NCBI RefSeq assembly: GCF_013410405.1
Contig: NZ_JACCFK010000002.1
Location: forward strand, 1,116,001 to 1,180,000
Source: Amycolatopsis endophytica
Lineage (GTDB): Bacteria; Actinomycetota; Actinomycetes; Mycobacteriales; Pseudonocardiaceae
Direction: 5' to 3'
DNA: 64,000 nucleotides
Below are positions 38,137-47,241 of the stretch, piece by piece. Numbering within the stretch: the first letter of the stretch is position 1; the number at the start of each line of letters is the position of its first letter. The notes under the pieces were generated by a model. The model ran no database searches, was not told where the DNA came from, and saw only the letters and a program-made list of their open reading frames with translations. A program made the translations under genes and the position numbers.

Positions 38137-40371
38137 CTACTTGGCCTCGGCGCCCTCGGCGGGCTTCTCCTCGGCCTTCTGCTCGTCCTCCTCGTTGACG
38201 AGGACCAGGCTGATCTTGCCGCGGTTGTCGATGTCGGCGATCTCGACGCGGAGCTTGTCGCCCACGTTGACCACGTCCTCGACCTTGCCGATGCGCTTGC
38301 CGTTGCCCAGCTTCGAGATGTGGATCAGGCCGTCCTTGCCCGGCAGCAGCGAGACGAACGCGCCGAACGCGGCCGTCTTCACCACGGTGCCCAGGAAGCG
38401 CTCGCCCACCTTCGGCAGCTGCGGGTTCGCGATCGCGTTGATCTTGCCGATCGCGGCCTCGGCGGACGGGCCGTCGGCCGCGCCCACGTAGATCGTGCCG
38501 TCGTCCTCGATGGAGATGTCGGCGCCGGTCTCCTCGGTGATCGAGTTGATCATCTTGCCCTTCGGCCCGATGACCTCGCCGATCTTGTCGACCGGGATCT
38601 TCACGCTGGTGACGCGCGGCGAGTACGGGCTCATCTCGTCCGGCGCGTCGATCGCCTCGGCCAGCACCTCGAGGATGGTCAGCCGGGCGTCCTTGGCCTG
38701 GTTCAGCGCACCGGCCAGCACGTCGGAGGGGATGCCGTCGAGCTTGGTGTCCAGCTGCAGCGCGGTGATGAAGTCCTTGGTGCCGGCGACCTTGAAGTCC
38801 ATGTCACCGAAGGCGTCCTCGGCGCCGAGGATGTCGGTCAGCGCCACGTACCGCGTCTCGCCGTCGACCTCGTCGGAGACCAGACCCATCGCGATGCCCG
38901 CGACCGGCGCCTTGAGCGGCACACCGGCGTTGAGCAGCGACATCGTGGAGGCACACACCGAGCCCATCGAGGTGGACCCGTTCGAGCCCAGCGCCTCCGA
39001 CACCTGGCGGATGGCGTAGGGGAACTCGTCCCGCTTGGGCAGCACCGGCACCAGCGCGCGCTCGGCGAGCATGCCGTGCCCGATCTCGCGCCGCTTGGGC
39101 GAGCCCACGCGGCCGGTCTCGCCGGTGGAGAACGGCGGGAAGTTGTAGTGGTGCAGGTACCGCTTCGTCGTCTCCGGGGACAGCGAGTCGATCGTCTGCT
39201 CCATGCGCAGCATGTTCAGCGTGGTGACACCCAGGATCTGGGTCTCGCCGCGCTCGAACAGGGCCGAACCGTGCGCCCGCGGGATGATCGCGACCTCGGC
39301 CCCGAGCGAGCGGATGTCGGTGAGGCCACGGCCGTCGATGCGGACCTTGTCCCGCAGGATCCGCTGGCGGATCAGCTTCTTGGTGAGCGCGCGGAACGCG
39401 GCACCGATCTCCTTGTCGCGGCCCTCGAACGCTTCGCCCTCGCCGAGGCCGACCTTGGCCAGCACGGCGGCCTTGACCTCGTCGGTGGCGTTGTCGCGGT
39501 CCTGCTTGCCGCCGATGGTCAGCGCCCTGGCCAGGTCGTCGCTCGCGATCGCGGTGACCGCGTCGAGCGCGTCCTGCTGGTAGGCGGGGAACAGCGGGAA
39601 GTCGCCGGTCGGCTTGGCGGCGGCCTCGGCCAGGCGCTGCTGCGCCTCGCACAGCACGCGGATGAACGGCTTGGCGGCGGCGAGGCCCTCGGCCACGGCC
39701 TGCTCGGTCGGCGCCGCGGCGCCACCGCCGACCAGGTCGAGCGTGTGCTCGGTGCCCTCGGCCTCGACCATCATGATGGCGACGTCGTCGCCGACGACGC
39801 GGCCCGCGACGACCATGTTGAAGGTCGCCTGCTCCAGCTGCGGCCAGGTCGGGAACGCGACCCACTGGCCCTCGATCAGGGCGACGCGCACCCCGCCGAT
39901 CGGGCCGGAGAAGGGCAGGCCGCCGATCTGGGTGGAGGCCGACGCGGCGTTGATCGCCAGCACGTCGTACGGGTCGTCCGGGTGCAGGCTCTGCACCGTG
40001 ATGACGACCTGAATCTCGTTGCGCAGGCCGTCGGCGAACGACGGGCGCAGCGGCCGGTCGATCAGGCGGCAGGTCAGGATCGCGTCGGTGGAGGGACGCC
40101 CCTCGCGGCGGAAGAACGCGCCCGGGATCCGGCCCGCGGCGTACATCCGTTCCTCGACGTCCACCGTCAGCGGGAAGAAGTCGAAGTGCTCCTTCGGCTG
40201 CTTCGAGGCGGTGGTCGCCGACAGCAGCATGGTCTCTTCGTCCAGGTAGGCGACGACGGACCCGGCGGCCTGCCGGGCGAGCCTGCCCGTTTCGAAGCGG
40301 ATCGTGCGAGTGCCGAACCGGCCGTTGTCGATGACGGCCTCGGCCTCGTGCACGGCGCTTGCTTCGGTCAT
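38137..40371 (-). CDS. pnp: Polyribonucleotide nucleotidyltransferase (PNPase)
   Basis: 744 residues. Phosphorolytic 3'-5' exoribonuclease, also 3'-tailing RNA with nucleoside diphosphates. Two RNase PH-like domains (first: [20 protein letters not shown], second: [20 protein letters not shown]), an intervening helical domain, then a KH domain ([20 protein letters not shown]) and an S1 domain ([16 protein letters not shown]), and an acidic tail ending in [13 protein letters not shown]. tuberculosis GpsI is the counterpart, able to make guanosine tetraphosphate-related products in some species. A long leader with a stem-loop precedes it. Confidence 0.96.
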   Translation of the reverse strand: MTEASAVHEAEAVIDNGRFGTRTIRFETGRLARQAAGSVVAYLDEETMLLSATTASKQPKEHFDFFPLTVDVEERMYAAGRIPGAFFRREGRPSTDAILTCRLIDRPLRPSFADGLRNEIQVVITVQSLHPDDPYDVLAINAASASTQIGGLPFSGPIGGVRVALIEGQWVAFPTWPQLEQATFNMVVAGRVVGDDVAIMMVEAEGTEHTLDLVGGGAAAPTEQAVAEGLAAAKPFIRVLCEAQQRLAEAAAKPTGDFPLFPAYQQDALDAVTAIASDDLARALTIGGKQDRDNATDEVKAAVLAKVGLGEGEAFEGRDKEIGAAFRALTKKLIRQRILRDKVRIDGRGLTDIRSLGAEVAIIPRAHGSALFERGETQILGVTTLNMLRMEQTIDSLSPETTKRYLHHYNFPPFSTGETGRVGSPKRREIGHGMLAERALVPVLPKRDEFPYAIRQVSEALGSNGSTSMGSVCASTMSLLNAGVPLKAPVAGIAMGLVSDEVDGETRYVALTDILGAEDAFGDMDFKVAGTKDFITALQLDTKLDGIPSDVLAGALNQAKDARLTILEVLAEAIDAPDEMSPYSPRVTSVKIPVDKIGEVIGPKGKMINSITEETGADISIEDDGTIYVGAADGPSAEAAIGKINAIANPQLPKVGERFLGTVVKTAAFGAFVSLLPGKDGLIHISKLGNGKRIGKVEDVVNVGDKLRVEIADIDNRGKISLVLVNEEDEQKAEEKPAEGAEAK

Positions 40372-40384
40372 GTGTAGTTGACTC

Positions 40385-40442
40385 CTCGTTCGTCCGGGCA
40401 GCGGTGCGCTCCGCCCGTGCGGAGCGGCGCCAGAGGAACGAG
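40385..40442 (-). promoter_or_regulatory. Stem-loop in the pnp leader
   Basis: An outer 7-bp stem (CTCGTTC at 40385-40391 with 40436-40442) encloses a 7-bp stem with a 4-base loop (40408-40414 with 40419-40425). It lies just upstream of the pnp start, and the outer stem overlaps the GAGGAG ribosome site. PNPase genes are commonly autoregulated through a leader duplex; this may be such a target (inference). Confidence 0.55.
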
Positions 40443-40553
40443 CCGGTCTTCGATCGAAGCCCACGGGACCTCCCGTGAGCCACTACCGAGGACCGGCGTC
40501 CTTGTCCTCGTGCGCCTGCCCTTTCCTCTTTGTTTCTCTTCCTGATGGACCGA

Positions 40554-40579
40554 GGGGGAGCGACCGTGGTCACTCCCCC
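40554..40579 (-). terminator. Stem-loop after rpsO, between rpsO and pnp
   Basis: GGGGGAG (40554-40560) pairs with CTCCCCC (40573-40579) and the inside continues with GACC/GGTC pairing. It lies 12 bases past the rpsO stop; no strong U-run follows directly, so partial termination or processing is likely. Confidence 0.65.
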
Positions 40580-40590
40580 TGTCGATCATG

Positions 40591-40860
40591 TCATCGGCGC
40601 AGGCCGAGTCGCTGGATCAGCGACCGGTAGCGTTCGATGTCCACCTTCATCACGTAGTTGAGCAGCCGGCGGCGACGGCCGACCAGCAGCAACAGGCCGC
40701 GACGGGAGTGGTGGTCGTGCTTGTGGGTCTTGAGGTGCTCGGTCAGACCGATGATCCGCTTGGTGAGCAGCGCGACCTGGGCCTCGGGGGACCCGGTGTC
40801 GGACTCGTGCAGACCGTACTCGGTCAGGATCGACTTCTTCTCGTCGGTGGACAGCGCCAC
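40591..40860 (-). CDS. rpsO: 30S ribosomal protein S15
   Basis: 89 residues, the standard size. Sequences [20 protein letters not shown] and [19 protein letters not shown] are near-universal S15 signatures, binding the 16S rRNA central domain early in assembly. The upstream neighbour in transcription is thpR and the downstream is pnp, separated by a hairpin, the same rpsO-pnp order found in most bacteria. GAGGAG precedes the ATG. Confidence 0.97.
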   Translation of the reverse strand: MALSTDEKKSILTEYGLHESDTGSPEAQVALLTKRIIGLTEHLKTHKHDHHSRRGLLLLVGRRRRLLNYVMKVDIERYRSLIQRLGLRR

Positions 40861-40983
40861 TGAGTTGTCTCCTCGTTGTTGTGATGTGCCGTGTGGCCCG
40901 GACGCCGCGAGGCGAGCGGGTAGTCGGTCACGGCCGCCACGGACTGCAGCCGGACCCGGTGGTTCAGGGTATCAGGGAGGGTT

Positions 40984-41487
40984 TCACCTGGCCTGCTGGG
41001 ACAGCGGGAACCGCTCGACCACGGTGTACCGCACGCCCTCGCCGCCCTGGTGCGAACGCATCAGCACCGCCTCCGCGGCCGTCCACATCTCGCTGCGGTA
41101 GCCGGACAGCTCCCGCGGCAGGTCCGGCGGCACGTCGTCACGGGTGCGCGCCAGCGTCAGGTGCGGCAGATAGGGCCTGCCCTCGTCACCCGCCCCGGCG
41201 GCCAGGCCGAGTTCGGTGATCCCCTCGCCGTACACCCCCAGGTAGAGGACCCTGGTAAAGGATCCCGCTCCTTCCAACCAGATGCGGGGCGCCCGCATTC
41301 CCGCCAGCCGCGGCCGCAGCCACTCCGCGCGCCCGGCGGCGTCGTCCTCGCCGTAGAAGGCCAGCGTGACGTGCCAGCTCTGCGGCGCACTCCACCGGAT
41401 CCCGTCGGCGCGGGGCAGCGCGGCGACCCGCGTCATCAGCGGTTCGACGATCGACGACGGCGGCAGCAGTGCCGAGAACACGGACAC
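40984..41487 (-). CDS. thpR: RNA 2',3'-cyclic phosphodiesterase (2H family, ThpR/LigT)
   Basis: 167 residues. The two HxT motifs of the 2H phosphoesterase fold are seen in WHVTLAFYG and PHLTLARTR. These enzymes hydrolyse 2',3'-cyclic phosphates on RNA ends and can ligate 2'-5' in reverse. The GTG start lies only 3 bases after the upstream helix-turn-helix gene, so they are an operon. Precise role in the cell is not known in actinomycetes. Confidence 0.92.
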   Translation of the reverse strand: MSVFSALLPPSSIVEPLMTRVAALPRADGIRWSAPQSWHVTLAFYGEDDAAGRAEWLRPRLAGMRAPRIWLEGAGSFTRVLYLGVYGEGITELGLAAGAGDEGRPYLPHLTLARTRDDVPPDLPRELSGYRSEMWTAAEAVLMRSHQGGEGVRYTVVERFPLSQQAR

Positions 41488-41490
41488 GGG

Positions 41491-41970
41491 TCAGCCCTGT
41501 TGTCCGGCCCGGCGCAGCAGGTCGGCCAGTGCCGGGAAGTCGTCGTCGAGGCGTTTCGCGGCCTCGACCAGGTCCTCGTCCTCGGCCGTGTCACGCAGCG
41601 CGGACAGCGCCGCGCGCTCCTCGGACAGCGCGTTGACCGGGAAGGTGTCGCGGCCGACGGTGGGACGCGCGTCCCGCACGTCCTCCAGCGCCGCCATCAG
41701 CGCGTCCCTGCGCCCGGCCGCGACCTCGGGCACCAGGCACTTCCGCTCGAGCATGATCATGCGGGCGAGCACGACCGGATTGCCGATCTTGGCGCGGCGG
41801 CCGCTCATCACCTGGCTCAGCATCGGCGCGCTGATCCCCAGCACCTCGGCCAGGAATGCCTGCGAGACGTCGAACGCGACCACGAGCCGGCGCACCCGGT
41901 CACCCAGCGGTTCCCCGTACCACTCCCTCTGAAGGGCGATGTTGCGCTGGACGATCTTGTGGTCATCCAC
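41491..41970 (-). CDS. Helix-turn-helix regulator, conserved next to thpR/ribF
   Basis: 159 residues from the preferred GTG (CGGGGAG seven bases before it); an in-frame ATG at 42021 would add 17. A helix-turn-helix is seen at about residues 35-60 (FDVSQAFLAEVLGISAPMLS, then QVMSGRRAKIGN). The rest is helical and acidic, ending in a QQG tail. It resembles an XRE-like repressor but lacks a recognised effector domain. It is in an operon with thpR and probably controls it or related genes (inference). Confidence 0.78.
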   Translation of the reverse strand: MDDHKIVQRNIALQREWYGEPLGDRVRRLVVAFDVSQAFLAEVLGISAPMLSQVMSGRRAKIGNPVVLARMIMLERKCLVPEVAAGRRDALMAALEDVRDARPTVGRDTFPVNALSEERAALSALRDTAEDEDLVEAAKRLDDDFPALADLLRRAGQQG

Positions 41971-42086
41971 CTGCGTGCTCCCCGTTCTCCCCTGGACGCC
42001 TCCGGTCACCGCCGACCCCATCTTGCCAGGCGGGATCGGACGGCCGGGGCGGAATCACTCGACGATTCGCGATCGCACCGGTGCGC

Positions 42087-43058
42087 TCAGTGGCCGAGGC
42101 CGAGGATCGTCCGGGTGCGGCGCACGTCGTCGGCGATCTGGTCGACCAGGTCGTCCACCGAGCTGAACCGGACCATGTCACGCAGCCTGCCGACGAAGTC
42201 CAGCGCCACGTGCTGACCGTAGAAGTCCTCCTCGACATCGAGCACGAACGCCTCGACGGTGCGCTCGCGACCGGAGAACGTCGGGTTCGTGCCGACCGAG
42301 ACCGCGGCGGGCAGGAGCCGCCCTGGCTGGTTGTCGCGCCCGAACCAGCAGGCGTAGACCCCGTCGGCGGGCACCGCGGCGAAGCGCGGCGTGGACAGGT
42401 TGGCGGTCGGGTAGCCCAGGTCGTGCCCACGGCCGTCACCACGCACGACGATGCCCTCCAAGCGGTGCGGGCGGCCCAGCGCGTCGGCCGCCGCGACCAC
42501 TTCACCGGCGTCGATGCACGACCGCACGTAGGTCGAGGAGAACGTGATCTCGCCGGAATCCGCGGTCTCGCCGTCCGCCGTGGTGCCGCCCTGCAGCTCG
42601 GCGCCGTAGGTGGCGAACCCGAACCGGCGGCCCAGTTCCTTGAGCAGCGGCACGTCCCCGGCGGCCCGGTGGCCGAAGGTGAAGTTCTCCCCCACCACCA
42701 CCGCGGCGGCGTGCAGCCGGTCGACCAGCACCTCGTGCACGAACTCGTGCGCGGCCAGCCGGGACAGCTCCGCGGTGAAGGGCAGCACGCAGAACACGTC
42801 GATGCCCAGCTGCTCGACCAGCTCGGCCTTGCGGCGCAGCGTGGTCAGCTGCGCCGGGTGGCTGCCCGGGCGGATGACCTCCGACGGGTGCGGGTCGAAC
42901 GTCAGCATCACGCTGGGCAGGTTGCGGTTCTTGGCCACCTCGACCGTGCGGGCGATCAGTGCCTGATGCCCGCGGTGCACCCCGTCGAACACGCCGATCG
43001 TGACCACGCACCGTCCCCAGCCACCGGGGAGATCACCCAAGCCTCGCCACCTCTGCAC
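42087..43058 (-). CDS. ribF: Bifunctional riboflavin kinase/FMN adenylyltransferase
   Basis: 323 residues. Converts riboflavin to FMN and then FAD. The N-terminal adenylyltransferase domain has the nucleotide motif GVFDGVHRGHQALI and FDPHPSEVIRPG, then GENFTFGHRAAGDVPLL; the C-terminal kinase domain has GRGHDLGYPTANL, DGVYACWFG and AFVLDVEEDFYGQHVALDFV. Start: GTG 43058 gives the family-like VQRWRGLGDLPGG; a TTG two codons earlier is rejected. It follows truB with a repeat-filled 103-base gap. Confidence 0.95.
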   Translation of the reverse strand: MQRWRGLGDLPGGWGRCVVTIGVFDGVHRGHQALIARTVEVAKNRNLPSVMLTFDPHPSEVIRPGSHPAQLTTLRRKAELVEQLGIDVFCVLPFTAELSRLAAHEFVHEVLVDRLHAAAVVVGENFTFGHRAAGDVPLLKELGRRFGFATYGAELQGGTTADGETADSGEITFSSTYVRSCIDAGEVVAAADALGRPHRLEGIVVRGDGRGHDLGYPTANLSTPRFAAVPADGVYACWFGRDNQPGRLLPAAVSVGTNPTFSGRERTVEAFVLDVEEDFYGQHVALDFVGRLRDMVRFSSVDDLVDQIADDVRRTRTILGLGH

Positions 43059-43070
43059 GCACAAAGCCTA

Positions 43071-43159
43071 CTGCCGCGCGAAGCGCGTCCGTTGAGGGTG
43101 GTGGTGGGCGAGGGGCCGGCCTGCCGCGCGAAGCGCGTCCGTCGAGGGCGGTGGTGGGC
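43071..43159. repeat. 50-base-period tandem duplication between truB and ribF
   Basis: Two 39-base copies (43071-43109 and 43121-43159) differ at two positions and are separated by 11 bases. Each contains CGCGC-GAA-GCGCG, a hairpin that could act as duplicated terminators of truB. A recent local duplication is likely. Confidence 0.78.
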
Positions 43160-43161
43160 CG

Positions 43162-44073
43162 TCAGGCCGGAGCGAGCACGACGACCGAGCGGGCCACGCC
43201 GCCCGCGTCGACCGCGAGCGCCAGCGCGCGGCCGTCCGGGCCGAAGATCCCGTAGGTGCCCTCGATGCCGGAGGCCCGCACCTGCTGTCCATATTGGACG
43301 GCCCGGGCCGCGCGCTCGTCCACGTCGTGGCGCGGGAACGCGGCGGCCACGGCGTCGTCCAGGTCGTAGGACAGCTCCGGCTTCTCCTCCAGCTGCTCCA
43401 GCGTGCGTGCCGCGGCGATGCCGAACGGCCCGACCGTGGTGCGGCGCAACGCCGAGAGGTGCCCGCCGGTGCCCAGCGCGGCGCCCAGGTCGCGGGCCAG
43501 CGCGCGGACGTAGGTGCCCGAGGAGCACTCGACGACCGCGTCCAGCTCGATCCGGTCCGCGACGCGACGGGTGGCGAGCAGGTCGAACCGGTACACGGTC
43601 ACCGGCCGCGGTTTGAGCGCGACCTCCTCGCCCGCGCGCACGCGGGCGTAGGCGCGCTTGCCGGCGATCTTGACCGCGCTGACCGAGCTGGGCACCTGCT
43701 CGATCTCGCCGGTGAGCGCGGCGATTCCCGCGCCGATGGCCTCGTCGGTCACGGCGGCGAGGATCTCCGGGTCCGCGGTCGAGGTGTGCTCGCCCTCGGC
43801 GTCGTCGGTGGTGGTCGAGACGCCGAGGGCCAGCGTCGCCAGGTAGGTCTTGCGGTCCAGCGCCAGGTGCCCCAGCAGCTTGGTCGCCCGCTCGATGCCG
43901 AGCACGAGCACGCCGGTGGCCATCGGGTCGAGCGTGCCGGCGTGGCCGACCTTGCGGGTGCCCATGATCCGGCGCACCCGCGCCACCACGTCGTGGGAGG
44001 TCATGCCCGGTGGTTTGTCCACCACGAGCAGGCCGGGCGGGGGTGCGGGGCGTCGGGTCTTCGGCTGGGACAC
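43162..44073 (-). CDS. truB: tRNA pseudouridine(55) synthase
   Basis: 303 residues. Isomerises U55 in the T-loop of tRNAs. The catalytic Asp is in the motif HAGTLDPMATGVLVLG near residue 45; other TruB motifs are LLVVDKPPGMTSHDVV and SSGTYVRALARDLG. The C-terminal PUA-like part is reduced, as in actinobacteria. GTG start with a close match to the family N terminus. The MFS gene is the next one upstream on the same strand. Confidence 0.95.
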   Translation of the reverse strand: MSQPKTRRPAPPPGLLVVDKPPGMTSHDVVARVRRIMGTRKVGHAGTLDPMATGVLVLGIERATKLLGHLALDRKTYLATLALGVSTTTDDAEGEHTSTADPEILAAVTDEAIGAGIAALTGEIEQVPSSVSAVKIAGKRAYARVRAGEEVALKPRPVTVYRFDLLATRRVADRIELDAVVECSSGTYVRALARDLGAALGTGGHLSALRRTTVGPFGIAAARTLEQLEEKPELSYDLDDAVAAAFPRHDVDERAARAVQYGQQVRASGIEGTYGIFGPDGRALALAVDAGGVARSVVVLAPA

Positions 44074-44097
44074 GGCGGTAAACCTTACGGGGCGCCG

Positions 44098-45447
44098 TTA
44101 CGCGGCCACGGGCACCTTCCGTGCCGGGGCGTCCCACACGTGACGGCGTACCTGGACCGGCACCTGTTCGCCCCGCTCCTGCGCGGCGAACAACTCGACG
44201 CGGGCCCGGCGCCACCACACGAGCATGCGGACCACGCCGAACGCCAGCACCACCACGACCGCCAGCAGCGCGATGCGGAACTGCCCGCCGGTCAGCTGCA
44301 GCAGCACCCCGACCACCAGCGCGGTCAGCGTGGTGGCGACGAACCCGCCGACGTTGACCACGCCGGTCGCGGTGCCCACGCGGGAGAGCGGGTTGTAGTC
44401 GCGCGCCAGCGCGAACCCGATCATCGACGCGGGCCCGCCCAGCGACAGGAACGCGAACGCGGGCACGAGCACGCCGACCGGGATCTGGCCCGGCCAGCTC
44501 AGCAGGGTGGCCCAGACCAGCGTGGCACCGGCCAGGTAGCCGAGCACCAGCGGCATCCGCGTGCCGGGCCTGGCGGCGATCAAGCTGCCGACCAGCGGCC
44601 CGCCGATCATCGAGCCGAACACGAACACGGTCAGCAGGGCGCTGGCGGTCGCGGCCGGGCGGCCCTGGCCCTGCACCAGGAACGGCACGCCCCACAGCAG
44701 GGTGAGCACGTTCGGGGCGAACATCGTCGCGAAGTGCACCCAGAACCCCAGCCGCGTGCCCGGAACCCGCCACGCGGTGCGGACCTGCGCGGCCAGGGTC
44801 CGGACGTCGACCGGGCCCGCCTTCGGGGTCGCGCCGGACGGGGTGTCGCGGACGCGGCCCGCGACGACGGCGGCGTAGACCGCGGTGAGCAGGCCGGCGG
44901 CGAGGAAGGTCGGCGTCCAGCCCGGCCCGGCGAGCAGCAGCGTGAGCGGGACGGTCGCGGCGAGGTTGCCGAGGAAGCCGATCGCCGTGGTGAAGCTCGT
45001 GACCACGGCGTACTGGCGGCCCGGGAAGTGCGCGGCGATCAGGCGCAGCACGCTGACGAAGGTCAGCGCGTCGCCGAAGCCGAGTACGCCCCGCGCGATC
45101 AGGCCCAGCGCGTAGGTGTCGGCGACCGCGACGAGGACCTGCCCCAGCCCGAGGAAGACCAGTGCGGCGGAGAGGATCCTGCGCGGCCCGAACCGGTCGA
45201 CGAGGACGCCGGTGGGGATCTGCATCGCGGCATAGACGCCGACCTGCAGGACGGTGAAGGTGGAGAGCGCGGCGGCGCCGACCCCGAACCGGTCGGCGGC
45301 TTCCATCCCGGCGACCCCGAACGAGGTGCGGTGGAAGACGGAAAGGAGGTAGACGAGGGCGGCGGTGAACCAGATGAGCCACGACTGGCGGCTGGCCTTG
45401 CCGGTCACGGGTGCCTGCTGCGGCGGCACGAAGGATTCCTCCTGCAC
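44098..45447 (-). CDS. MFS transporter
   Basis: 449 residues with 12 helices. The cytoplasmic loop motif is seen as DRFGPRRILSAALVFLG and the N-terminal LVYLLSVFHRTSFGVAGMEA, typical of nitrate/NarK-like or sugar-phosphate-type MFS clades in actinomycetes. The substrate is unknown. A 15-base palindrome with TGTAT/ATACA arms sits about 50 bases upstream and may be the operator. It lies 24 bases upstream of truB but is probably functionally unrelated. Confidence 0.85.
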   Translation of the reverse strand: MQEESFVPPQQAPVTGKASRQSWLIWFTAALVYLLSVFHRTSFGVAGMEAADRFGVGAAALSTFTVLQVGVYAAMQIPTGVLVDRFGPRRILSAALVFLGLGQVLVAVADTYALGLIARGVLGFGDALTFVSVLRLIAAHFPGRQYAVVTSFTTAIGFLGNLAATVPLTLLLAGPGWTPTFLAAGLLTAVYAAVVAGRVRDTPSGATPKAGPVDVRTLAAQVRTAWRVPGTRLGFWVHFATMFAPNVLTLLWGVPFLVQGQGRPAATASALLTVFVFGSMIGGPLVGSLIAARPGTRMPLVLGYLAGATLVWATLLSWPGQIPVGVLVPAFAFLSLGGPASMIGFALARDYNPLSRVGTATGVVNVGGFVATTLTALVVGVLLQLTGGQFRIALLAVVVVLAFGVVRMLVWWRRARVELFAAQERGEQVPVQVRRHVWDAPARKVPVAA

Positions 45448-45496
45448 GAGATGGGTGACAACGACACGGGGACGCCCGCGTCGCCGCCCCGCAAGA

Positions 45497-45511
45497 TGTA
45501 TCGCCTATACA
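45497..45511. promoter_or_regulatory. Palindromic site TGTAT-CGCCT-ATACA upstream of the MFS gene
   Basis: Perfect 5-base arms around 5 bases, overlapped by a GTATCG/CGATAC repeat (45498-45503 and 45516-45521). It lies 50 bases before the MFS start and resembles GntR-type operators. No adjacent regulator gene is present. Confidence 0.4.
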
Positions 45512-45632
45512 AGCCCGATACTTACCCGTTACCGGAGTGTTTTCAGCCACAGGTGTCCGATCGGGGCGCGGGGGTCCGGAGCAGGGGTGAGGCCGCCCCA
45601 CCCGTCGCGCCCGGGGCGAAGGAGCCACGACC

Positions 45633-46247
45633 ATGAAGCTGACGACCGTCACCAACATTTCGCTCGACGGGGTGATGCAGGGGCTCGGCGGGCCGGACGA
45701 GGACCGCCGGGGCGGGTTCGACCGCGGCGGCTGGGCCCTGCCGCTGTTCGACGGCGAGGCCGCGGCCTACCTCGACGCGGTCTACCAGCGCGCCGACGGG
45801 TTCCTGTTCGGACGGCGGACGTATGAGATCTTCGCCGGCTACTGGCGCCTGATCACCGACCCCGCCAACCCGATCGCGGCGGCGCTGAACGCGCGGCCGA
45901 AGTACGTCGCGTCGGCAACGCTCACCGGCCCGGTCTGGGCGGGCACCACGGTCGTGTCCGGCGACCTGGCCACCGCCGTCGGCGAGCTGAAGGCCGAGCG
46001 CGAGGGCGAACTGCAGGTACACGGCAGCGGTGACCTGATCCGCGCCCTGCTCGCCGCCGGGCTGGTCGACGAGATCATCCTGCTCACCTACCCCGTGGTC
46101 CTCGGCCAGGGCACTCGGCTGTTCCCCGCCACCGGCCCGGACTTCGCGCTCGAACTCGCCGAATCGCGGGCGACGCCGGAAGGACTGACCATCCAGGTCT
46201 ACCGGACGGCGGGCAAACCGCGGTACGAATCCCCGGTGCCCGGCTGA
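45633..46247 (+). CDS. Dihydrofolate reductase family protein (RibD C-terminal fold)
   Basis: 204 residues. KLTTVTNISLDGVMQG at the start and the FLFGRRTYEIFAGYW and VHGSGDLIRALLAAGLVDEI segments define the RibD_C/DHFR-like reductase family; an NADPH-dependent reduction is expected but the substrate is unknown. These genes are often linked to ECF42 sigma factors and DGPF proteins, the decayed remains of which follow directly. It appears intact, so it may be the surviving member of that set. Confidence 0.85.
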   Translation: MKLTTVTNISLDGVMQGLGGPDEDRRGGFDRGGWALPLFDGEAAAYLDAVYQRADGFLFGRRTYEIFAGYWRLITDPANPIAAALNARPKYVASATLTGPVWAGTTVVSGDLATAVGELKAEREGELQVHGSGDLIRALLAAGLVDEIILLTYPVVLGQGTRLFPATGPDFALELAESRATPEGLTIQVYRTAGKPRYESPVPG

Positions 46248-46262
46248 ACAGGCGGACTCCCC

Positions 46263-46478
46263 CTGCAGTACCTGGTTTCGGTGGTCGACGCCACCGCGGG
46301 CCTGCCACACCGGACGAGCCGGCCGCCATCGCCGCGTTCGACGACCGACTCAAGGACGAGGGGCACTGGGTGTTCGCGGGTGGCCTCAGCTCGCCCGAGA
46401 CCGCCACCGTCGTCGACAACCGGAGTGCGGAACCGATCATCACCGACGGGCCTTTCGACGGCGTGCCGCCCGGCCCCG
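46263..46478 (+). pseudogene. DGPF/YCII-like protein, decayed
   Basis: Translates as QYLVSVVDATAG (start codon decayed to CTG at 46263) and, after a frameshift near 46303, as DEPAAIAAFDDRLKDEGHW, VFAGGLSSPETATVVDNRSA and EPIITDGPFDG. The DGPF motif (codons 46445-46456) marks the YCII-like protein that accompanies ECF42 sigma factors. After DGPF the sequence leaves the family and joins the sigma remnant, so a deletion has fused the two. Confidence 0.75.
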
Positions 46479-46479
46479 G

Positions 46480-47190
46480 TGCCTGGCCGCCACCCGCGAG
46501 GCGATCGACCGGATCCGGCGCGAGAACAACCGTGACGACAAGCGGAAGGAGGCCCGGCTGATGCACGACGCCCCGCCAGGGCCTCCGGGCGCCATCGGCG
46601 ACGATCGGCTCCGGCTGATCTTCACCTGCTGCCGCCCGGCGCTGGTTGTGGACAGCCGCGTCGCGCTGACGCTGCGCATGGTCGGCGGGCTGCCCCTGCC
46701 CGAGATCGCCCGCGCGTTCCTGGCGCGGGAGGACGCCATGGGGCGGCGCATCACCCACGCGAAGGCCAAGATCAAGGCGGCGCGCATCCCGTACCGGGTG
46801 CCCGCGGCGGAGGGTCTGCCGTTCATCGAGGCCCGTCGCACCGCCCGGGTTTCGGCCAGCGGTGAGCTGGTCGCGCTCGACGAGCAGGACCGCGGGGTCC
46901 GGGACGCCGCGTTGATCGGCGAGGGGCACCGGCTGGTACGCGAGCGTCTGGCGAGCGGGGTCGCGCCGAGGCGCCAGCAGATCCTCGCGGCGCTCGACGC
47001 CGTACACCTCGGCCCGCGACTTCCGCGACACCGGCTGGCCGCCGACGTGAACTGACCGGAGGGCCGAGCTCACCACCATCCAGCGATCCGAACGCCAGCC
47101 CACCCGTCCCACGCGACGCACGGCCTACGACCGGGCGATCCAGCTCGCGGGCAACACCTCCGAAACGGCCCCCTCGCCAGGCACGACAAC
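46480..47190 (+). pseudogene. ECF42-type sigma factor, decayed
   Basis: From 46480 the frame reads CLAATREAIDRIRRENNRDD, DRLRLIFTCCRPALVVDSRV and ALTLRMVGGLPLPEIARAFL, the region 2.4-4 and linker of ECF42 (SigJ-like, DUF6596) sigma factors. The first ~80 residues (region 2) are missing; about 100 residues are lost after RVPAAEGLPF; the tail resumes with SASGELVALDEQDRG and, in a further frame at 47105-47190, RRTAYDRAIQLAGNTSETA. With so many deletions it cannot be active. Confidence 0.75.
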
Positions 47191-47241
47191 CTGGACCTCA
47201 CCGGAGGGCACCGAGCACCGTCCAGCGATCCGAGCGCCAGC
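47055..47241. repeat. Degenerate 42-46-base direct repeat of the dinF 3' end
   Basis: 47055-47100 and 47200-47241 both run ACCGGAGGGC ... TCCAGCGATCCGA(A/G)CGCCAGC with small gaps. The second copy is the true 3' end of dinF on the minus strand. The first is a stray copy, and the sigma tail lies between them. Confidence 0.65.
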
